From the NCBI RefSeq assembly GCF_003431325.1, contig NZ_CP010515.1, forward strand, positions 310,001 through 374,000: 64,000 nucleotides of DNA, read 5' to 3'. This DNA is from Acidilobus sp. 7A (GTDB lineage: Archaea; Thermoproteota; Thermoprotei_A; Sulfolobales; Acidilobaceae). The translations under genes and the position numbers were made by a program. The notes beneath the pieces were generated by a model. It had not been told where the DNA came from and made no database searches. It saw only the letters and a program-made list of their open reading frames with translations. This document shows, in pieces, positions 36,688 through 45,642 of this stretch (positions are counted from its first letter, which is position 1; each line of letters begins with the position of its first letter).

Positions 36688-37620
36688 ATGCGCGCGGAGG
36701 TGGAGACGGGCTCCAGGCTCCACGGAGGCTTCTACTACGCGGCTGGCGACTGGAACGTCAGGTGGGGCTCGCTCGGCTTTTACATCGACAAGCCTAAGTT
36801 CAGGGCCGCCGTGGAGCTCTCTGATGAGGAGAAATACAGGGGGCCACCAGAGCTCCTTGAGTATGTGAGGAGGGCTGCCAGGGCCGCCGGCGCCAGCGGG
36901 TTCAATGTTGAGGTGCTTGAGAGCCCACCTCTTCACTCTGGCTTCGGCACGGGCACGCAGGTGCTCCTCTCAATATACATGGCTATAAAGTTGCTGAAGG
37001 GCGAACAGCCAGAGCCAGCCGAGGAGGCAACGCTGAAGCTAGGAAGAGCTAGGCATAGCGGCGTTGGAACATTGCTATTCAAGTACGGCGGCTTTGTGAT
37101 GGACGCAGGCCTTCCTGGCAGGCCGACGCCGCTCCTGACGCTTAAGGTGCCCAGCCAGTGGAGATTTGTCATAGCGCTTCCCGGCATGGAGAGGGGGCTC
37201 AGCGAGGAAGAGGAAGAAAACATCATGGATAGAAAGCAGTGGAGCAACAGTGAGTCAAACATAGGCTTCATGGCAGAGGGCGCGCTCAGACTGGCAGCCG
37301 GCATAGCAAGGGGCGACATAGATGACGCCCTCGAGGGCCTGAGGTTAGTCCAGAGAGGCACTGGCATACTATTCTCGTCCGTTCAGGGAGGCGAGTTCAG
37401 GGGCAAGCTGGGCGAGCTGGCCGCAGAGGCCTGGCGCAGCAGGGTTATACTGGCTCAGTCAAGCTGGGGGCCAGCCATGTACACCATAGTTGAAAATGAG
37501 TATGAGGCACAGGGCGACGTAATGTTGATGAGGGAGGTCATGAGCACCGTCGGGCTCAGCGGCACAGTAATTGTGACGCCGCCAAGAAACTATGGGGCCA
37601 TGGTAAAGCTTGTCGAGTAG
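36688..37620 (+). CDS. Beta-ribofuranosylaminobenzene 5'-phosphate synthase
   Basis: 310 residues, GHMP-like fold: TGSRLHGGFYYAAG at the start, SPPLHSGFGTGTQVLLSIYMAI (glycine-rich loop), LGRARHSGVGTLLFKYGGFVMDAG, and a C-terminal SSWGPAMYTI. The enzyme condenses p-aminobenzoate-type aglycones with PRPP, the first committed step of (tetrahydro)methanopterin-type cofactors. In crenarchaea the product is a simpler C1 carrier, known from related lineages. The start ATG follows TATATA near 36682. Confidence 0.88.
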   Translation: MRAEVETGSRLHGGFYYAAGDWNVRWGSLGFYIDKPKFRAAVELSDEEKYRGPPELLEYVRRAARAAGASGFNVEVLESPPLHSGFGTGTQVLLSIYMAIKLLKGEQPEPAEEATLKLGRARHSGVGTLLFKYGGFVMDAGLPGRPTPLLTLKVPSQWRFVIALPGMERGLSEEEEENIMDRKQWSNSESNIGFMAEGALRLAAGIARGDIDDALEGLRLVQRGTGILFSSVQGGEFRGKLGELAAEAWRSRVILAQSSWGPAMYTIVENEYEAQGDVMLMREVMSTVGLSGTVIVTPPRNYGAMVKLVE

Positions 37621-37632
37621 GCCTTAGTCAGT

Positions 37633-38400
37633 TTAGGCCTGCTCCTGCTGCGCCTCAGGCTGCTGAGAGCCCTGATGAGCCTGACCCTCGGTCTGCTTTG
37701 TCTCCTGAGCCTGTGAGAGCATCACGTTCACTACCAGCTTGACCTCCTTAACTTCAAGGAGAGAAGAGAGGTCCCCCATGAGGAGCTGGAGCCTTGACTC
37801 AAGGTCTGACAGCCCCAGGATCTCCTGTGGTAGCTGAAGCTCTATCTTGCCTGCGTCGCTCTGGCTCACGGTCACCAGGTCGCGGCTAATCGGCATATAC
37901 CTTGTCACTAGGTACTTCACCTTGTCCTCCAGTGTCTCAAGCTTGCCCACAACCTCGAGCTCTACCTTAAGGTCCTTGCCTGCCAGGGGGTGATTGAAAT
38001 CTATGTAAGCGAACCTCTCCGTGACGCTCCTTATCACGCCTACCCTACCGCCTACTTCGACCCTCCTTCCAACGACTGGTGGGATGCCGTACCTGTTAAG
38101 CTGCTTTATGGGAAGCCTTATGACCAGGTCATCACGGTACGGCCCGTAGGCCTTGTCAGGGCTTGCCACGAACTCCCTCTTCTGGCCTACGTCCATCTCC
38201 CTCAGCTGTTCGTCGATTGCCTTTATGACCTGGCTTCTTCCTAAAACGACAAGGTACGGCTCGTACTTCCTGTTAGCGTCATATATTCCGGCGCTCTTGG
38301 CCACGTCCTCCTTGTTTGTGTCCCCCACAACCTCCCTGTCGCCGCTCTTCACGCTTATCACGTAGTTTATGAGCACGAAGTCGCCGTCCTTTATTGTCAC
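37633..38400 (-). CDS. FKBP-type peptidyl-prolyl isomerase (SlyD-like)
   Basis: 255 residues. FKBP core at residues 1-85 (GDFVLINYVISVKS, LVVLGRSQVIKAIDEQLREMDVGQKREFVASPDKAYG). An insert-in-flap type region follows (residues 86-150), then the core closes with YIDFNHPLAGKDLKVELEVV. The long C-terminal extension ends in a Gln/Glu-rich tail. Archaeal long FKBPs of this type are foldases/chaperones. It abuts the Nip7-like gene with no gap. Confidence 0.9.
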   Translation of the reverse strand: MTIKDGDFVLINYVISVKSGDREVVGDTNKEDVAKSAGIYDANRKYEPYLVVLGRSQVIKAIDEQLREMDVGQKREFVASPDKAYGPYRDDLVIRLPIKQLNRYGIPPVVGRRVEVGGRVGVIRSVTERFAYIDFNHPLAGKDLKVELEVVGKLETLEDKVKYLVTRYMPISRDLVTVSQSDAGKIELQLPQEILGLSDLESRLQLLMGDLSSLLEVKEVKLVVNVMLSQAQETKQTEGQAHQGSQQPEAQQEQA

Positions 38401-38925
38401 CTACCCTCCCCTCCTCAGGTACCAGCCCAGGTCCTTCACTGGCTTAACCCTGGCAACACTCCTAGATTTAAGTCTAATGCGGGAGCCGATCCCCCACCCC
38501 AGTGGCTCTAATAGGGTGTCGAGAACCACCGAGAGGCCCTCTCTAAACTTAACTATGTGATCCTCGTCGACCTCCTTACCGTAGAGGAACACCTTAGCTC
38601 CATGCTCATCCAGAACCGCGCAGTCCATTAGAATGAAGCATTTGCTTGCAAGCCTTTGGGCCAATGGAAGACCTGGGTGGAAGCCCTCCCTGTCAATGTA
38701 GCCTATGTAGAAACCGGCTGAGTAAAGGGAGCTGAACCTTGTGGCCGCCTCCTTAACGGCTCCCGTGATGTCAAAGATATCAAAGTATTTGCCCTCCGGT
38801 ACCTCAATAGCGTAAGGCCTCGAGACCACAGCTTCTAGCCTAACACCAAGTGACCTACTGAAATCCTCCAGCATCTTCAGCTCATCCTCGGTTAGGTGCC
38901 TTAGCCTAGGCGCCTCATGTTGCAT
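38401..38925 (-). CDS. Nip7/PUA-domain-like protein
   Basis: 174 residues. RHLTEDELKMLEDFSRSLG at the N-terminus, a middle region with AGFYIGYIDREGFHPGLPLAQRL, and a PUA-like C-terminus (CAVLDEHGAKVFLYGKEVDEDHI). This order fits the archaeal Nip7 (UPF0113) family acting in rRNA maturation. Overlap by 25 nt with a Nop2/Sun methyltransferase gene supports the assignment, since Nop2 and Nip7 act together in eukaryotes. A generic PUA protein is the alternative. Confidence 0.65.
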   Translation of the reverse strand: MQHEAPRLRHLTEDELKMLEDFSRSLGVRLEAVVSRPYAIEVPEGKYFDIFDITGAVKEAATRFSSLYSAGFYIGYIDREGFHPGLPLAQRLASKCFILMDCAVLDEHGAKVFLYGKEVDEDHIVKFREGLSVVLDTLLEPLGWGIGSRIRLKSRSVARVKPVKDLGWYLRRGG

Positions 38926-39908
38926 ATGAAGAACCCCTCCGTCCCCTGCCGGTGCGGGAAGAGCCTGCCGCAGCCCTTGACCCTATCGTCAAACTTAACG
39001 CCGCGGTACTCCTCAAAAGCCTCGCTGAGCGGAAACCCTGCAGGCCTCTCGGTCGCCACATAGTCTCTATCCTGAAGAACCTTGTGCACAACATACTCGC
39101 CCTCCTCCACAGCGGTGGAGCAGGCGGCGTAAGTTACGGAGCCCCCAGAGCCTACGGCGTCTAGGGCCTTGTTAAGGAGCTCTAGCTGTAGGTAGTGGAT
39201 TCTTTTTAGGTCTGAGAGTGCTGTCTTAGTCTTCCTCCTCTTATCCTTCCTTATTATGCCCTCGCCGCTTGATGGGGCGTCAAGCAGAACCTGATCAACC
39301 TTAACGTTAAGCTTCAGGTTCCTAGCATCTGACTTTATTATTATGTAATTACTAAAGCCCATCCTCTGAAGGTTTGACCTCAGCGCCCTGACCCTGTCCC
39401 TCTTGGGCTCCACAGCTATGAGCAGCGCTGAGTCCCTGGTAAGCTGGAGTATCTGCGTCGACTTGCCGCCTGGGGCGGCTGCCATGTCAAGAATTGTGGC
39501 CGAGGGCCTGGGTCTCATGATATAGACAACCAGCATGGAACCTGGGTCCTGCAGGTAATAGTAGCCCTTCAAGTACTCGTGGGTCGCCCCAGGCGATATG
39601 GGCGCCTTTGTTATTATATAGCCATGGGGGAGGAAGGGCACCCTCTCGATCTCGAAGCCGGCCTCGCCAAGCCTTGCCTCAAGCTCCCCGCAGCTTATCT
39701 TAAAGTCGTTACACCTGATGGTCTCTGACATAGGCTCCTCATTAGCCTCCAGTAGCTCCTCGGCCTCACCCCCTAGCAGCTCAAGGTATCTCTCAACTAT
39801 GTAAGGCAGGTAGCCGTAGCGCTCAGCGAGCCTTCTAGCCTCTGGCGTCGACCTGTCGCTGAATATCAGCTCGTCGCCCTTCTCCCACTCATGCTTATCC
39901 AAGCTCAA
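38901..39908 (-). CDS. Nop2/NSUN-type RNA m5C methyltransferase
   Basis: 335 residues. SAM-binding motif I DMAAAPGGKSTQ, motif II-III AVEPKRDRVRALRSNLQRMG, motif IV DAPSSGEGIIRKD and motif VI YAACSTAVEEGEYVV. The nucleophilic Cys of motif VI (normally TCS, here ACS) is present. The motif IV Cys that normally assists product release (PCSG) is Ser. The substrate, 23S rRNA or tRNA, cannot be told from sequence. ATG 39908 lies near the divergent nadM gene. Confidence 0.88.
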   Translation of the reverse strand: MSLDKHEWEKGDELIFSDRSTPEARRLAERYGYLPYIVERYLELLGGEAEELLEANEEPMSETIRCNDFKISCGELEARLGEAGFEIERVPFLPHGYIITKAPISPGATHEYLKGYYYLQDPGSMLVVYIMRPRPSATILDMAAAPGGKSTQILQLTRDSALLIAVEPKRDRVRALRSNLQRMGFSNYIIIKSDARNLKLNVKVDQVLLDAPSSGEGIIRKDKRRKTKTALSDLKRIHYLQLELLNKALDAVGSGGSVTYAACSTAVEEGEYVVHKVLQDRDYVATERPAGFPLSEAFEEYRGVKFDDRVKGCGRLFPHRQGTEGFFICNMRRLG

Positions 39909-39955
39909 GCATCACCTAAAAACCCAAGCAACATATGTGCTGAGGGGAATTTAAC

Positions 39956-40489
39956 TTGAAGAAGTACAAGAGACTGGTGTTCCCAGGCAGGTTCCAGCCG
40001 CCCCACATGGGCCACATAAACGCCATCAAGTACGCCCTCGATCTGGCGGACGAGGTCGTGGTAGTTATAGGGAGCGCGCAGGACAGTTTCTCCATAAGGA
40101 ACCCCCTCACGGCTGGCGAGAGGCTGATGCTACTTAAGGTTGTGCTAAGCCATGAGTTTGGAGAGGACTACTGCAAGCGCGTTTATTCAGTGCCAATAGC
40201 TGACGTAGAGATGAACAAGGTCTGGGTCCAGTACCTCAGGATGATGCTCGGCGACTTTGACGGCGTCGTGTCCGGCAACCACCTGGTGCTCCAGCTCTTC
40301 AGAGACGCCGGGCTGGAGGCCTTACAGCAGCCTATGTTTAACAGGGGCGAGTGCAACGGCACAAGGATAAGACAGCTCATACTTAGCGGCTCCGACGAGT
40401 GGACCCGCTGCGTCCCAAGCTATCTGCTGCCGGAGCTTGACAGACTGAACTTCGTTGAAAGGCTTCGCTTCGTAGCCTCAGAGACCTAG
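39956..40489 (+). CDS. nadM: Nicotinamide-nucleotide adenylyltransferase
   Basis: 177 residues. FPGRFQPPHMGHINAIKYAL carries the HxGH-type nucleotidyltransferase motif, GSAQDSFSIRNPLTAGER is the archaeal NadM signature, and NGTRIRQLIL is the second phosphate-binding motif. It makes NAD from NMN and ATP. The start is TTG 39956; it is divergent from the methyltransferase gene, with about 45 nt between. The following 218 nt (40490-40707) hold the promoter of the next gene and nothing else recognisable. Confidence 0.94.
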   Translation: MKKYKRLVFPGRFQPPHMGHINAIKYALDLADEVVVVIGSAQDSFSIRNPLTAGERLMLLKVVLSHEFGEDYCKRVYSVPIADVEMNKVWVQYLRMMLGDFDGVVSGNHLVLQLFRDAGLEALQQPMFNRGECNGTRIRQLILSGSDEWTRCVPSYLLPELDRLNFVERLRFVASET

Positions 40490-40707
40490 GCTGTGAAGTT
40501 AATATGGCTTAGGCCACCTAAAGGTCTTGCCATAGTAGAAGTCGTGGCTATATCTAGCTCTAACTTCATCGTTGAGGTCAGAGAGTTTCCTAAGGTGAAG
40601 CGTAAAGGGTTTTTAAGACCGAGTTGGCCACCAACACTTTATGACCGCTTGTATTTAAAAGCTACCTAGCCTTATATTTCGCGAGGTCTTTGAAGGGGGT
40701 GAGTCGC

Positions 40708-41190
40708 TTGGAGCTGAAGGTTATAGACGTCCCCATACCTGAGGGCTCTAACGTTATCATAGGCAGAAGTCACTTTATCAAGACCGCAGAGGACCTCTAC
40801 GAGGCACTTGTGACATCATCTCCAGGTATAAAGTTTGGGCTCGCCTTCTGTGAGGCCTCAGGCAAAAGGCTCGTGAGGAGGGAGGGGAACGACGAGGAGC
40901 TCATAAAGACGGCCACTGACACCTGCCTTAAGATAGGGGCCGGCCACGTCTTTGTGATATACATAAGGAACACCTACCCAATTAACGTGCTTAACGCGAT
41001 AAAGCACGTCCAGGAGGTCGTATCTGTTGACGTGGCTACGGCTAACCCCGTTAAGGTCGTGGTCGCCGACCTAGGCGAGAGCAGGGCGCTCCTAGGGGTC
41101 AGCGACGGCTTTAAACCTCTCGGCGTCGAGAGCGACGAGGATGTGAAGGAGAGGAGGGAGTTCCTAAGGAAGATAGGTTATAAACTATGA
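40708..41190 (+). CDS. Adenosine-specific kinase (DUF355 family)
   Basis: 160 residues from TTG 40708. Family landmarks are [68 protein letters not shown] and [11 protein letters not shown]. The family is annotated adenosine-specific kinase from a Pyrobaculum member; the biochemical role is weakly established. The frame is open 6 codons further (TTG 40690), but GGGGGTGAG lies just before 40708 and TATA TTATATTT (40672-40679) supports the later start. Confidence 0.85.
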   Translation: MELKVIDVPIPEGSNVIIGRSHFIKTAEDLYEALVTSSPGIKFGLAFCEASGKRLVRREGNDEELIKTATDTCLKIGAGHVFVIYIRNTYPINVLNAIKHVQEVVSVDVATANPVKVVVADLGESRALLGVSDGFKPLGVESDEDVKERREFLRKIGYKL

Positions 41191-41214
41191 TGCCCCACGC
41201 TCCTGAGGGTCTCA

Positions 41215-41787
41215 TTGCTGGTAGTGTGCGTAACGGGTATGCCGGGCAGTGGCAAGAGCAGCTTCGCTAAGTCCCTCTCTAGTTTCCTTAACGCGAAACT
41301 GATAGTTATGGGTGATGTTGTCAGGGAGGAGGTCAAGAGGAGGGGCCTTCCCATCACAATAACTAACGTAGAGCTGGTGGCCACAGAGCTAAGGAAGGCC
41401 TACGGCAGGGGAGCCGTCGGCGCAAAGGTGGCTGAGATGCTGAGGGGCTCTGGGGAGGACTACGTCATTGTTGACGGCGTGAGGAGCCCTGAGGAGATCT
41501 CTTACCTCCGGTCCCTCGGCGACCTCTGCGTGGTAGCGGTGCACGCGGCCCCTTCAATAAGGTACACTAGGCAGCTCAGCAGAGCCAGGGAGGGCCAGCT
41601 GACCCTTGAGGAGCTGAGGTTCAGGGACTCCAAGAACCTAGAGTACGGCATAGGCGATGTGATAGCTATGGCTGACTACATGATTATAAACGAGGGCAGC
41701 GCCAAGGAGCTTGAGGGGGAGGCAAGGAGGTTAGCTGAGGCGATAAGGGGTGGGCTCTGGAGAGGTCGTTGTGGAGGCCGAGGTTAG
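41215..41787 (+). CDS. UPF0200 P-loop kinase-like protein
   Basis: 190 residues. P-loop VCVTGMPGSGKSSFAKSL, GDVVREEVKRRG, then VDGVRSPEEISYL and the region with RYTRQLSRAREGQLTLEELRFRD. This is the UPF0200 family, related to dephospho-CoA and shikimate-type kinases; its substrate is not proven. TTG 41215 is the start. It overlaps the UPF0201 gene by 38 nt; this pair is often adjacent or fused in archaea. Confidence 0.85.
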   Translation: MLVVCVTGMPGSGKSSFAKSLSSFLNAKLIVMGDVVREEVKRRGLPITITNVELVATELRKAYGRGAVGAKVAEMLRGSGEDYVIVDGVRSPEEISYLRSLGDLCVVAVHAAPSIRYTRQLSRAREGQLTLEELRFRDSKNLEYGIGDVIAMADYMIINEGSAKELEGEARRLAEAIRGGLWRGRCGGRG

Positions 41788-42190
41788 GCCTACTGAGAGC
41801 GAGGACAAGGTGCTGAGGGCCATATATAACGTCTTTGAGCCTGAGAGGGTTGAGAAGGTCCAGGTGGGCGACCACGAGATAATAAGGGCCAGGGCCACGT
41901 CCCTCTCATCGTTATTAAAGCTTCACAGGCTCCTGAGGGTGCAGGAGATACTTGAGGCCGCAAGGAGCTACATGCTTAAGGAGGTTAGGGGCGACACTGT
42001 TACAATACTGCTCCACAAACAGGCCGCCTATGAGAGCAAGGTAAGCCTGCTCTCATGGGCCAGCGAGTCACCCTTAGGGCCTATAAAGATCAGCATCAAA
42101 CACCCTAACATAAGGGATGTCATAGACTGGCTAGCGCCCCAGACCTCACACGGCAGGGCCCTCTGGGAGAAGGGAATGCCTGACCCCTAG
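41750..42190 (+). CDS. UPF0201 RNA-binding-like protein
   Basis: 146 residues: VVVEAEVRPTESEDKVLRAIYNVFEP, ARATSLSSLLKLHRLLRVQEILEAAR and IKHPNIRDVIDWLAPQTSHG. It matches the archaeal UPF0201 family, thought to bind RNA from its fold. Start GTG 41750 is given; GTG 41771, preceded by GGAGAGG, is equally plausible and matches the usual N-terminus better. It shares 4 nt with the convergent RNase Z gene. Confidence 0.82.
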   Translation: MGSGEVVVEAEVRPTESEDKVLRAIYNVFEPERVEKVQVGDHEIIRARATSLSSLLKLHRLLRVQEILEAARSYMLKEVRGDTVTILLHKQAAYESKVSLLSWASESPLGPIKISIKHPNIRDVIDWLAPQTSHGRALWEKGMPDP

Positions 42191-43068
42191 ACATTCATGA
42201 CGAACCTAGCGAGGTCCCAAGCTAGTATGGAGTTAGGGAAGACGGAGCGCGCCTCCTGCTCCAGCTGCAGGGCCTCGTAGCCCTCATACCTGGTGCTTAC
42301 ATGAGAAAGTATTAGCTTGCCGGCGCCAGACCTTAAGGCATCCTGGGCTGCGCCCACGCTAGTGCTGTGCCCATACTGTGAAGCCTCAGCCTGCATGGAA
42401 GCCTCAAAGGTACATTCGTGTATTAGCACGTTAGCGCCAGAGGCCCCCCTGACGACGCTATCACATGGAGAGGTGTCCCCAGTGTAGCTCAGCTTGAACG
42501 GCCTTATGACCTTAAGGCCCTCGCCCCCCTCCTGAAGTAGCCTGCGGGCCTCGAGGGGCTCAACAGGGGACTCCAGCCTAGGCCCAAGCGTCCACGTGAG
42601 GGAGTACCCGTAGGCCTCTATGGAGTGACACACCCTGAACCAGCTCAGCGCGAGGCTGTCCCTGCCCTGCGTCGATAAGACTATGGAGCCTTCATCTCCG
42701 CTGACATCTATGACCTCCACGGGAAACTGCTGCTCAAACTTGTTAGCCTCCACCATCTCCCTTATAGGGTCTGCTATGTACTTTGGCGCAACTATGGTCA
42801 GCTTGCTCTTCCTACCACTCAGCTGCATTGTCCCAAGCAGGCCGGGCAGGCCGTTTATGTGATCCCCATGTCCATGCGTTATAGCAATGAATTCCACCTT
42901 TGTGGGCGATACGTCAGCTTGCCTTAGCCTCTGCTGGACGCCCTCACCAGCGTCGAGAAGCACCACATTGCCCATCCAGTCCCTTACTAGATAACCTGCG
43001 GTCTGCCTCTCCAGGCTGGGGAGAGCCGCGCCTGTGCCAAGCGTTATCAGCTCTACCTGCCTTGCCAA
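42187..43068 (-). CDS. rnz: Ribonuclease Z
   Basis: 293 residues. LGTGAALPSLERQTAGYLV, then the metal motif ITHGHGDHINGLPGL (HxHxDH; 62-76) and second-site residues in SYTGDTSPCD and LIHECTFE, ending in LILSHVSTRY. It cleaves 3' trailers from pre-tRNA; useful here because tRNA-Ser lacks an encoded CCA. Start ATG 43068. Confidence 0.94.
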   Translation of the reverse strand: MARQVELITLGTGAALPSLERQTAGYLVRDWMGNVVLLDAGEGVQQRLRQADVSPTKVEFIAITHGHGDHINGLPGLLGTMQLSGRKSKLTIVAPKYIADPIREMVEANKFEQQFPVEVIDVSGDEGSIVLSTQGRDSLALSWFRVCHSIEAYGYSLTWTLGPRLESPVEPLEARRLLQEGGEGLKVIRPFKLSYTGDTSPCDSVVRGASGANVLIHECTFEASMQAEASQYGHSTSVGAAQDALRSGAGKLILSHVSTRYEGYEALQLEQEARSVFPNSILAWDLARFVMNV

Positions 43069-43089
43069 GCCCCCTCCCAGGGCATCAAT

Positions 43090-44091
43090 CTATTGGGGCT
43101 TTTTAGCCACAACTATTTGTCTGACAAGGCCAGAGTGGACGAACTGGTCGAGAACGCTAACAACCTTGAACTCCTGCTCAACGGCATATTTATATGGCCT
43201 GAGCTCCGTAGGGCCAGCATAAACAGCGTAACCCCCGCTCCTTAGGACCCTTTTGGACTCCTTTAGGAAGAGCTCGATAAGGGAGCTGTAGCTGTCACCG
43301 GCGAGCTTTGTAGACCTGCCGTACGGCGGGTCTGTCGCTATGGAGTCCACACTCTCATCCCTGAGCGGCATGAAGGCGGCGTTAGACCTATTTATTAGGG
43401 CCTCAGCGCCTACATGCCTGACGTTTAAGGCTGAGCCGTGAACCATGGCCTTGTCCAGGTCCATACATATCACCTTGCCGCCCCAGGCTAGCCAGGCCTC
43501 AACAGCCAAAGTCCCAGTGCCACAGAAGGGGTCAAGGAAGGTGCCGCCCTCGAGAGGCCTTGAGAGGTTTACCATAGCTCTCGAGAGCCTCACGTCAAGC
43601 TCCCCTGACCTCCAGAAGGGCTTCACAGGTGGCGACCTGGTCTTTACGTCGCCCATGTCGCTGTAGGCCAGCGGCTCCCCTACTATTGCTGCACCCTCAG
43701 ACACAAAGGTCCTCACCACGTTGGCCGAGCTGAGGCTTGGGCTGGCCACCGACCTAGGCACCTTAGCGATGAGCCCCTTAAGGTCACAGCAGGGGGGCAC
43801 CTTAATTGCTGTCAACTCAAGCCTGTAGGTCCTATAGCCTCTAAGCTCCAGGGCTTTAGTTACCAGCTCTGGCAGTTCGTCACTGGAGCCGAAGGCCAGC
43901 ACAGTTCCCACCTCCTTAACGAAGGCAGCCCTATGAATGGCAGCTACAGCCTTATCTACGTCTGAGTCGAAGACGGCCAGCTGGTCAAGCCTAAGCAGGG
44001 CCCTGTAAGTTGAGCCGCCAGCCTCTATCAGGGCCTTCAGCTCCTCCTCCGGGAGCCTTGGGTGCCTGCCGGAGAGGTAAGCGTACAGCAC
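43090..44091 (-). CDS. tRNA guanine-10 N2-methyltransferase (Trm-G10 type)
   Basis: 333 residues. The N-terminal THUMP-like part (1-150) lies before a Rossmann methyltransferase with FLDPFCGTGTLAVEAWLAWG (motif I) and SIATDPPYGRST (motif IV, N2-guanine type DPPY). The order THUMP then DPPYGRS fits archaeal Trm-G10, which makes m2/m2,2G10. Upstream by about 100 nt lies tRNA-Thr in the opposite direction. Start ATG 44091. Confidence 0.88.
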   Translation of the reverse strand: MLYAYLSGRHPRLPEEELKALIEAGGSTYRALLRLDQLAVFDSDVDKAVAAIHRAAFVKEVGTVLAFGSSDELPELVTKALELRGYRTYRLELTAIKVPPCCDLKGLIAKVPRSVASPSLSSANVVRTFVSEGAAIVGEPLAYSDMGDVKTRSPPVKPFWRSGELDVRLSRAMVNLSRPLEGGTFLDPFCGTGTLAVEAWLAWGGKVICMDLDKAMVHGSALNVRHVGAEALINRSNAAFMPLRDESVDSIATDPPYGRSTKLAGDSYSSLIELFLKESKRVLRSGGYAVYAGPTELRPYKYAVEQEFKVVSVLDQFVHSGLVRQIVVAKKPQ

Positions 44092-44196
44092 GGCTCTCCT
44101 AATCAGGAGCTGGAAGGCGCGGCTTTTAGGGAGGCGTCACCTTGTAGGAGGCACAGATTGCGCTTTTAACGGGAGACAGCTAATGCCTCAACTGAG

Positions 44197-44286
44197 GCCG
44201 CCGTAGCTCAGCCGGTAGACCCTGCGCGGGCCGGGAGCGCCGGCCTTGTAAGCCGGTGGTCGCGGGTTCAAGTCCCGCCGGCGGCT
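44197..44286 (+). tRNA. tRNA-Thr (TGT), interrupted in the D arm
   Basis: Acceptor GCCGCCG/CGGCGGC, anticodon stem CCGGC/GCCGG with loop CTTGTAA (anticodon TGT at 44247-44249), T arm GCGGG-TTCAAGT-CCCGC. The discriminator is T and CCA is encoded (44287-44289). The D stem is GCTC (44206-44209) paired with GAGC, but the latter is split as GA (44218-44219) and GC (44237-44238) by 17 nt. No intron is present at the usual 37/38 site. TATA-like CTTTTAACGG lies about 30 nt upstream. Confidence 0.93.
44220..44236 (+). other. tRNA-Thr D-arm intron (17 nt)
   Basis: CCCTGCGCGGGCCGGGA; removal restores a standard D arm (GCTC AGCCGGTA GAGC). GA recurs at both borders, so the cut can be placed in three registers. 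It carries a small CCC-TGCGC-GGG hairpin. Position and size suggest a non-canonical archaeal tRNA intron removed by the splicing endonuclease. Confidence 0.8.
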
Positions 44287-44453
44287 CCAGCTCCTGTTTG
44301 AGGCGTTAGAGGAGGAAAATGTAAGACTAGAGTTTAAGCAAGAGCACAACTATGAGTAAATAGTCTGTAAAGCCAATGCTCATCAACAGCGGCAGGTAAC
44401 ACCTCCAGCGACGATGGCCGCCTGGCGCAGGCCTTCAAGTTCTGCCCTATTAA

Positions 44454-45539
44454 TCAGCTAAACCTCCACACATTCCTTGAGGAGAGCGTGTAATTGGCCA
44501 CGAAGCCAGCGAGTATGCCTATGAAGAGCGCGAGGAGTGCGTAGACGTGGAACATCTTCGCCAGGAGCTCTGCGACGAAGAAAATTGTTAGTCCAGCCGG
44601 GGCCACCATGACGTGGTACCTGAGCAGGCGTGAGTACCACCTGCCGGATCTCCTGTCCCTGAAGGTCCACAGGTCGTTCAGCGCGAAGTTGCTCAGTATG
44701 CTGACCTCTATGCCGCCCACGAAGGCCGCCGTGTAGTTGCCCAGAAGGTAAAGTACCAGGGCGGCCACGCCCTCGTTCACCCCCGTGCCGACGCCCCCTA
44801 CCAAGGCGAACCTCACGGGCCTGGAGATCTTTATGACGTGCCAGAGGTACTCAAGAATCACTTTAGTGCCGAGCTTGCTCTTCCCCCTCTCCCTCGGCAT
44901 GAATGTGTAAGGGACTTCAACAACCTTGGCCTGAGGGTTCCTGTAGAGGATCTCGAGCAGGGCCTTATAGCCAGTTGGGCTGGCCCCTTCAAGGCTGACC
45001 CTGTCCCTCCTTATCAGGAAGAAGCCTGACATGGGGTCGCTAGTCCTCCTGGACTCGGGTACAAGGAGCCTAGAGATGACAGTGGCCCCCCAGCTTATCA
45101 GCCTCCTGAGGGGGCTCCAGCCCCTGGTCCTGCCACCCTTGGCGTACCTGCTGGCGACCACTATGTCAGCCCCGCTGCCCTCCGCGGCCCTCACCATCTC
45201 AGCGACTACCTCAGGGGGGTGCTGGAGGTCAGCATCCATAACCACGACGTATTTCCCCCTTGAGGCGCCTACACCGTCAAGTATCGCGGTGGCCAGGCCC
45301 TTCCTGCTGGTCCTGAGGAGGAGCCTGACCCTTGGGTTCACCTTGGCTGCGTCCTCTATGACCTTGGCCGTGCCGTCAGGGCTGTTATCATCAACGAATA
45401 CTACCTCATAGTCCACACCGTCGAGGGCCTTTGTGAGCCTCTCGAGCAGGGGGGCCACGTTGTCCCTCTCGTTGTACGTTGGAACGACAACGCTCAGGAG
45501 CGGCTGGCTCAAGCGGAGCACCTTAGCCTGTCGCCACAA
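44454..45539 (-). CDS. GT2 glycosyltransferase fused to GtrA (DPM1-like)
   Basis: 361 residues. Residues 8-235: GT-A glycosyltransferase with VVVPTYNERDNV, VVFVDDNSPDGT, VMDADLQHPPEV (DxD) and the DPMSGFFL motif of polyprenol-phosphate-mannose/glucose synthases. Residues 245-361: four helices of the GtrA domain (FALVGGVGTGVNEGVAALVLYL). It is expected to charge dolichyl phosphate with a hexose for glycoprotein or lipid glycosylation at the membrane. Start ATG 45539. Confidence 0.92.
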   Translation of the reverse strand: MWRQAKVLRLSQPLLSVVVPTYNERDNVAPLLERLTKALDGVDYEVVFVDDNSPDGTAKVIEDAAKVNPRVRLLLRTSRKGLATAILDGVGASRGKYVVVMDADLQHPPEVVAEMVRAAEGSGADIVVASRYAKGGRTRGWSPLRRLISWGATVISRLLVPESRRTSDPMSGFFLIRRDRVSLEGASPTGYKALLEILYRNPQAKVVEVPYTFMPRERGKSKLGTKVILEYLWHVIKISRPVRFALVGGVGTGVNEGVAALVLYLLGNYTAAFVGGIEVSILSNFALNDLWTFRDRRSGRWYSRLLRYHVMVAPAGLTIFFVAELLAKMFHVYALLALFIGILAGFVANYTLSSRNVWRFS

Positions 45540-45642
45540 TGAGAGTTTCTTTTAAACGCTCGTTAAAAACCTTGCCTGCCAGGTACATTGAAAGGGTGCC
45601 GGGCCCACGCTTAACAGCTACCTCGGCTCCAAGCTAAAGCTA

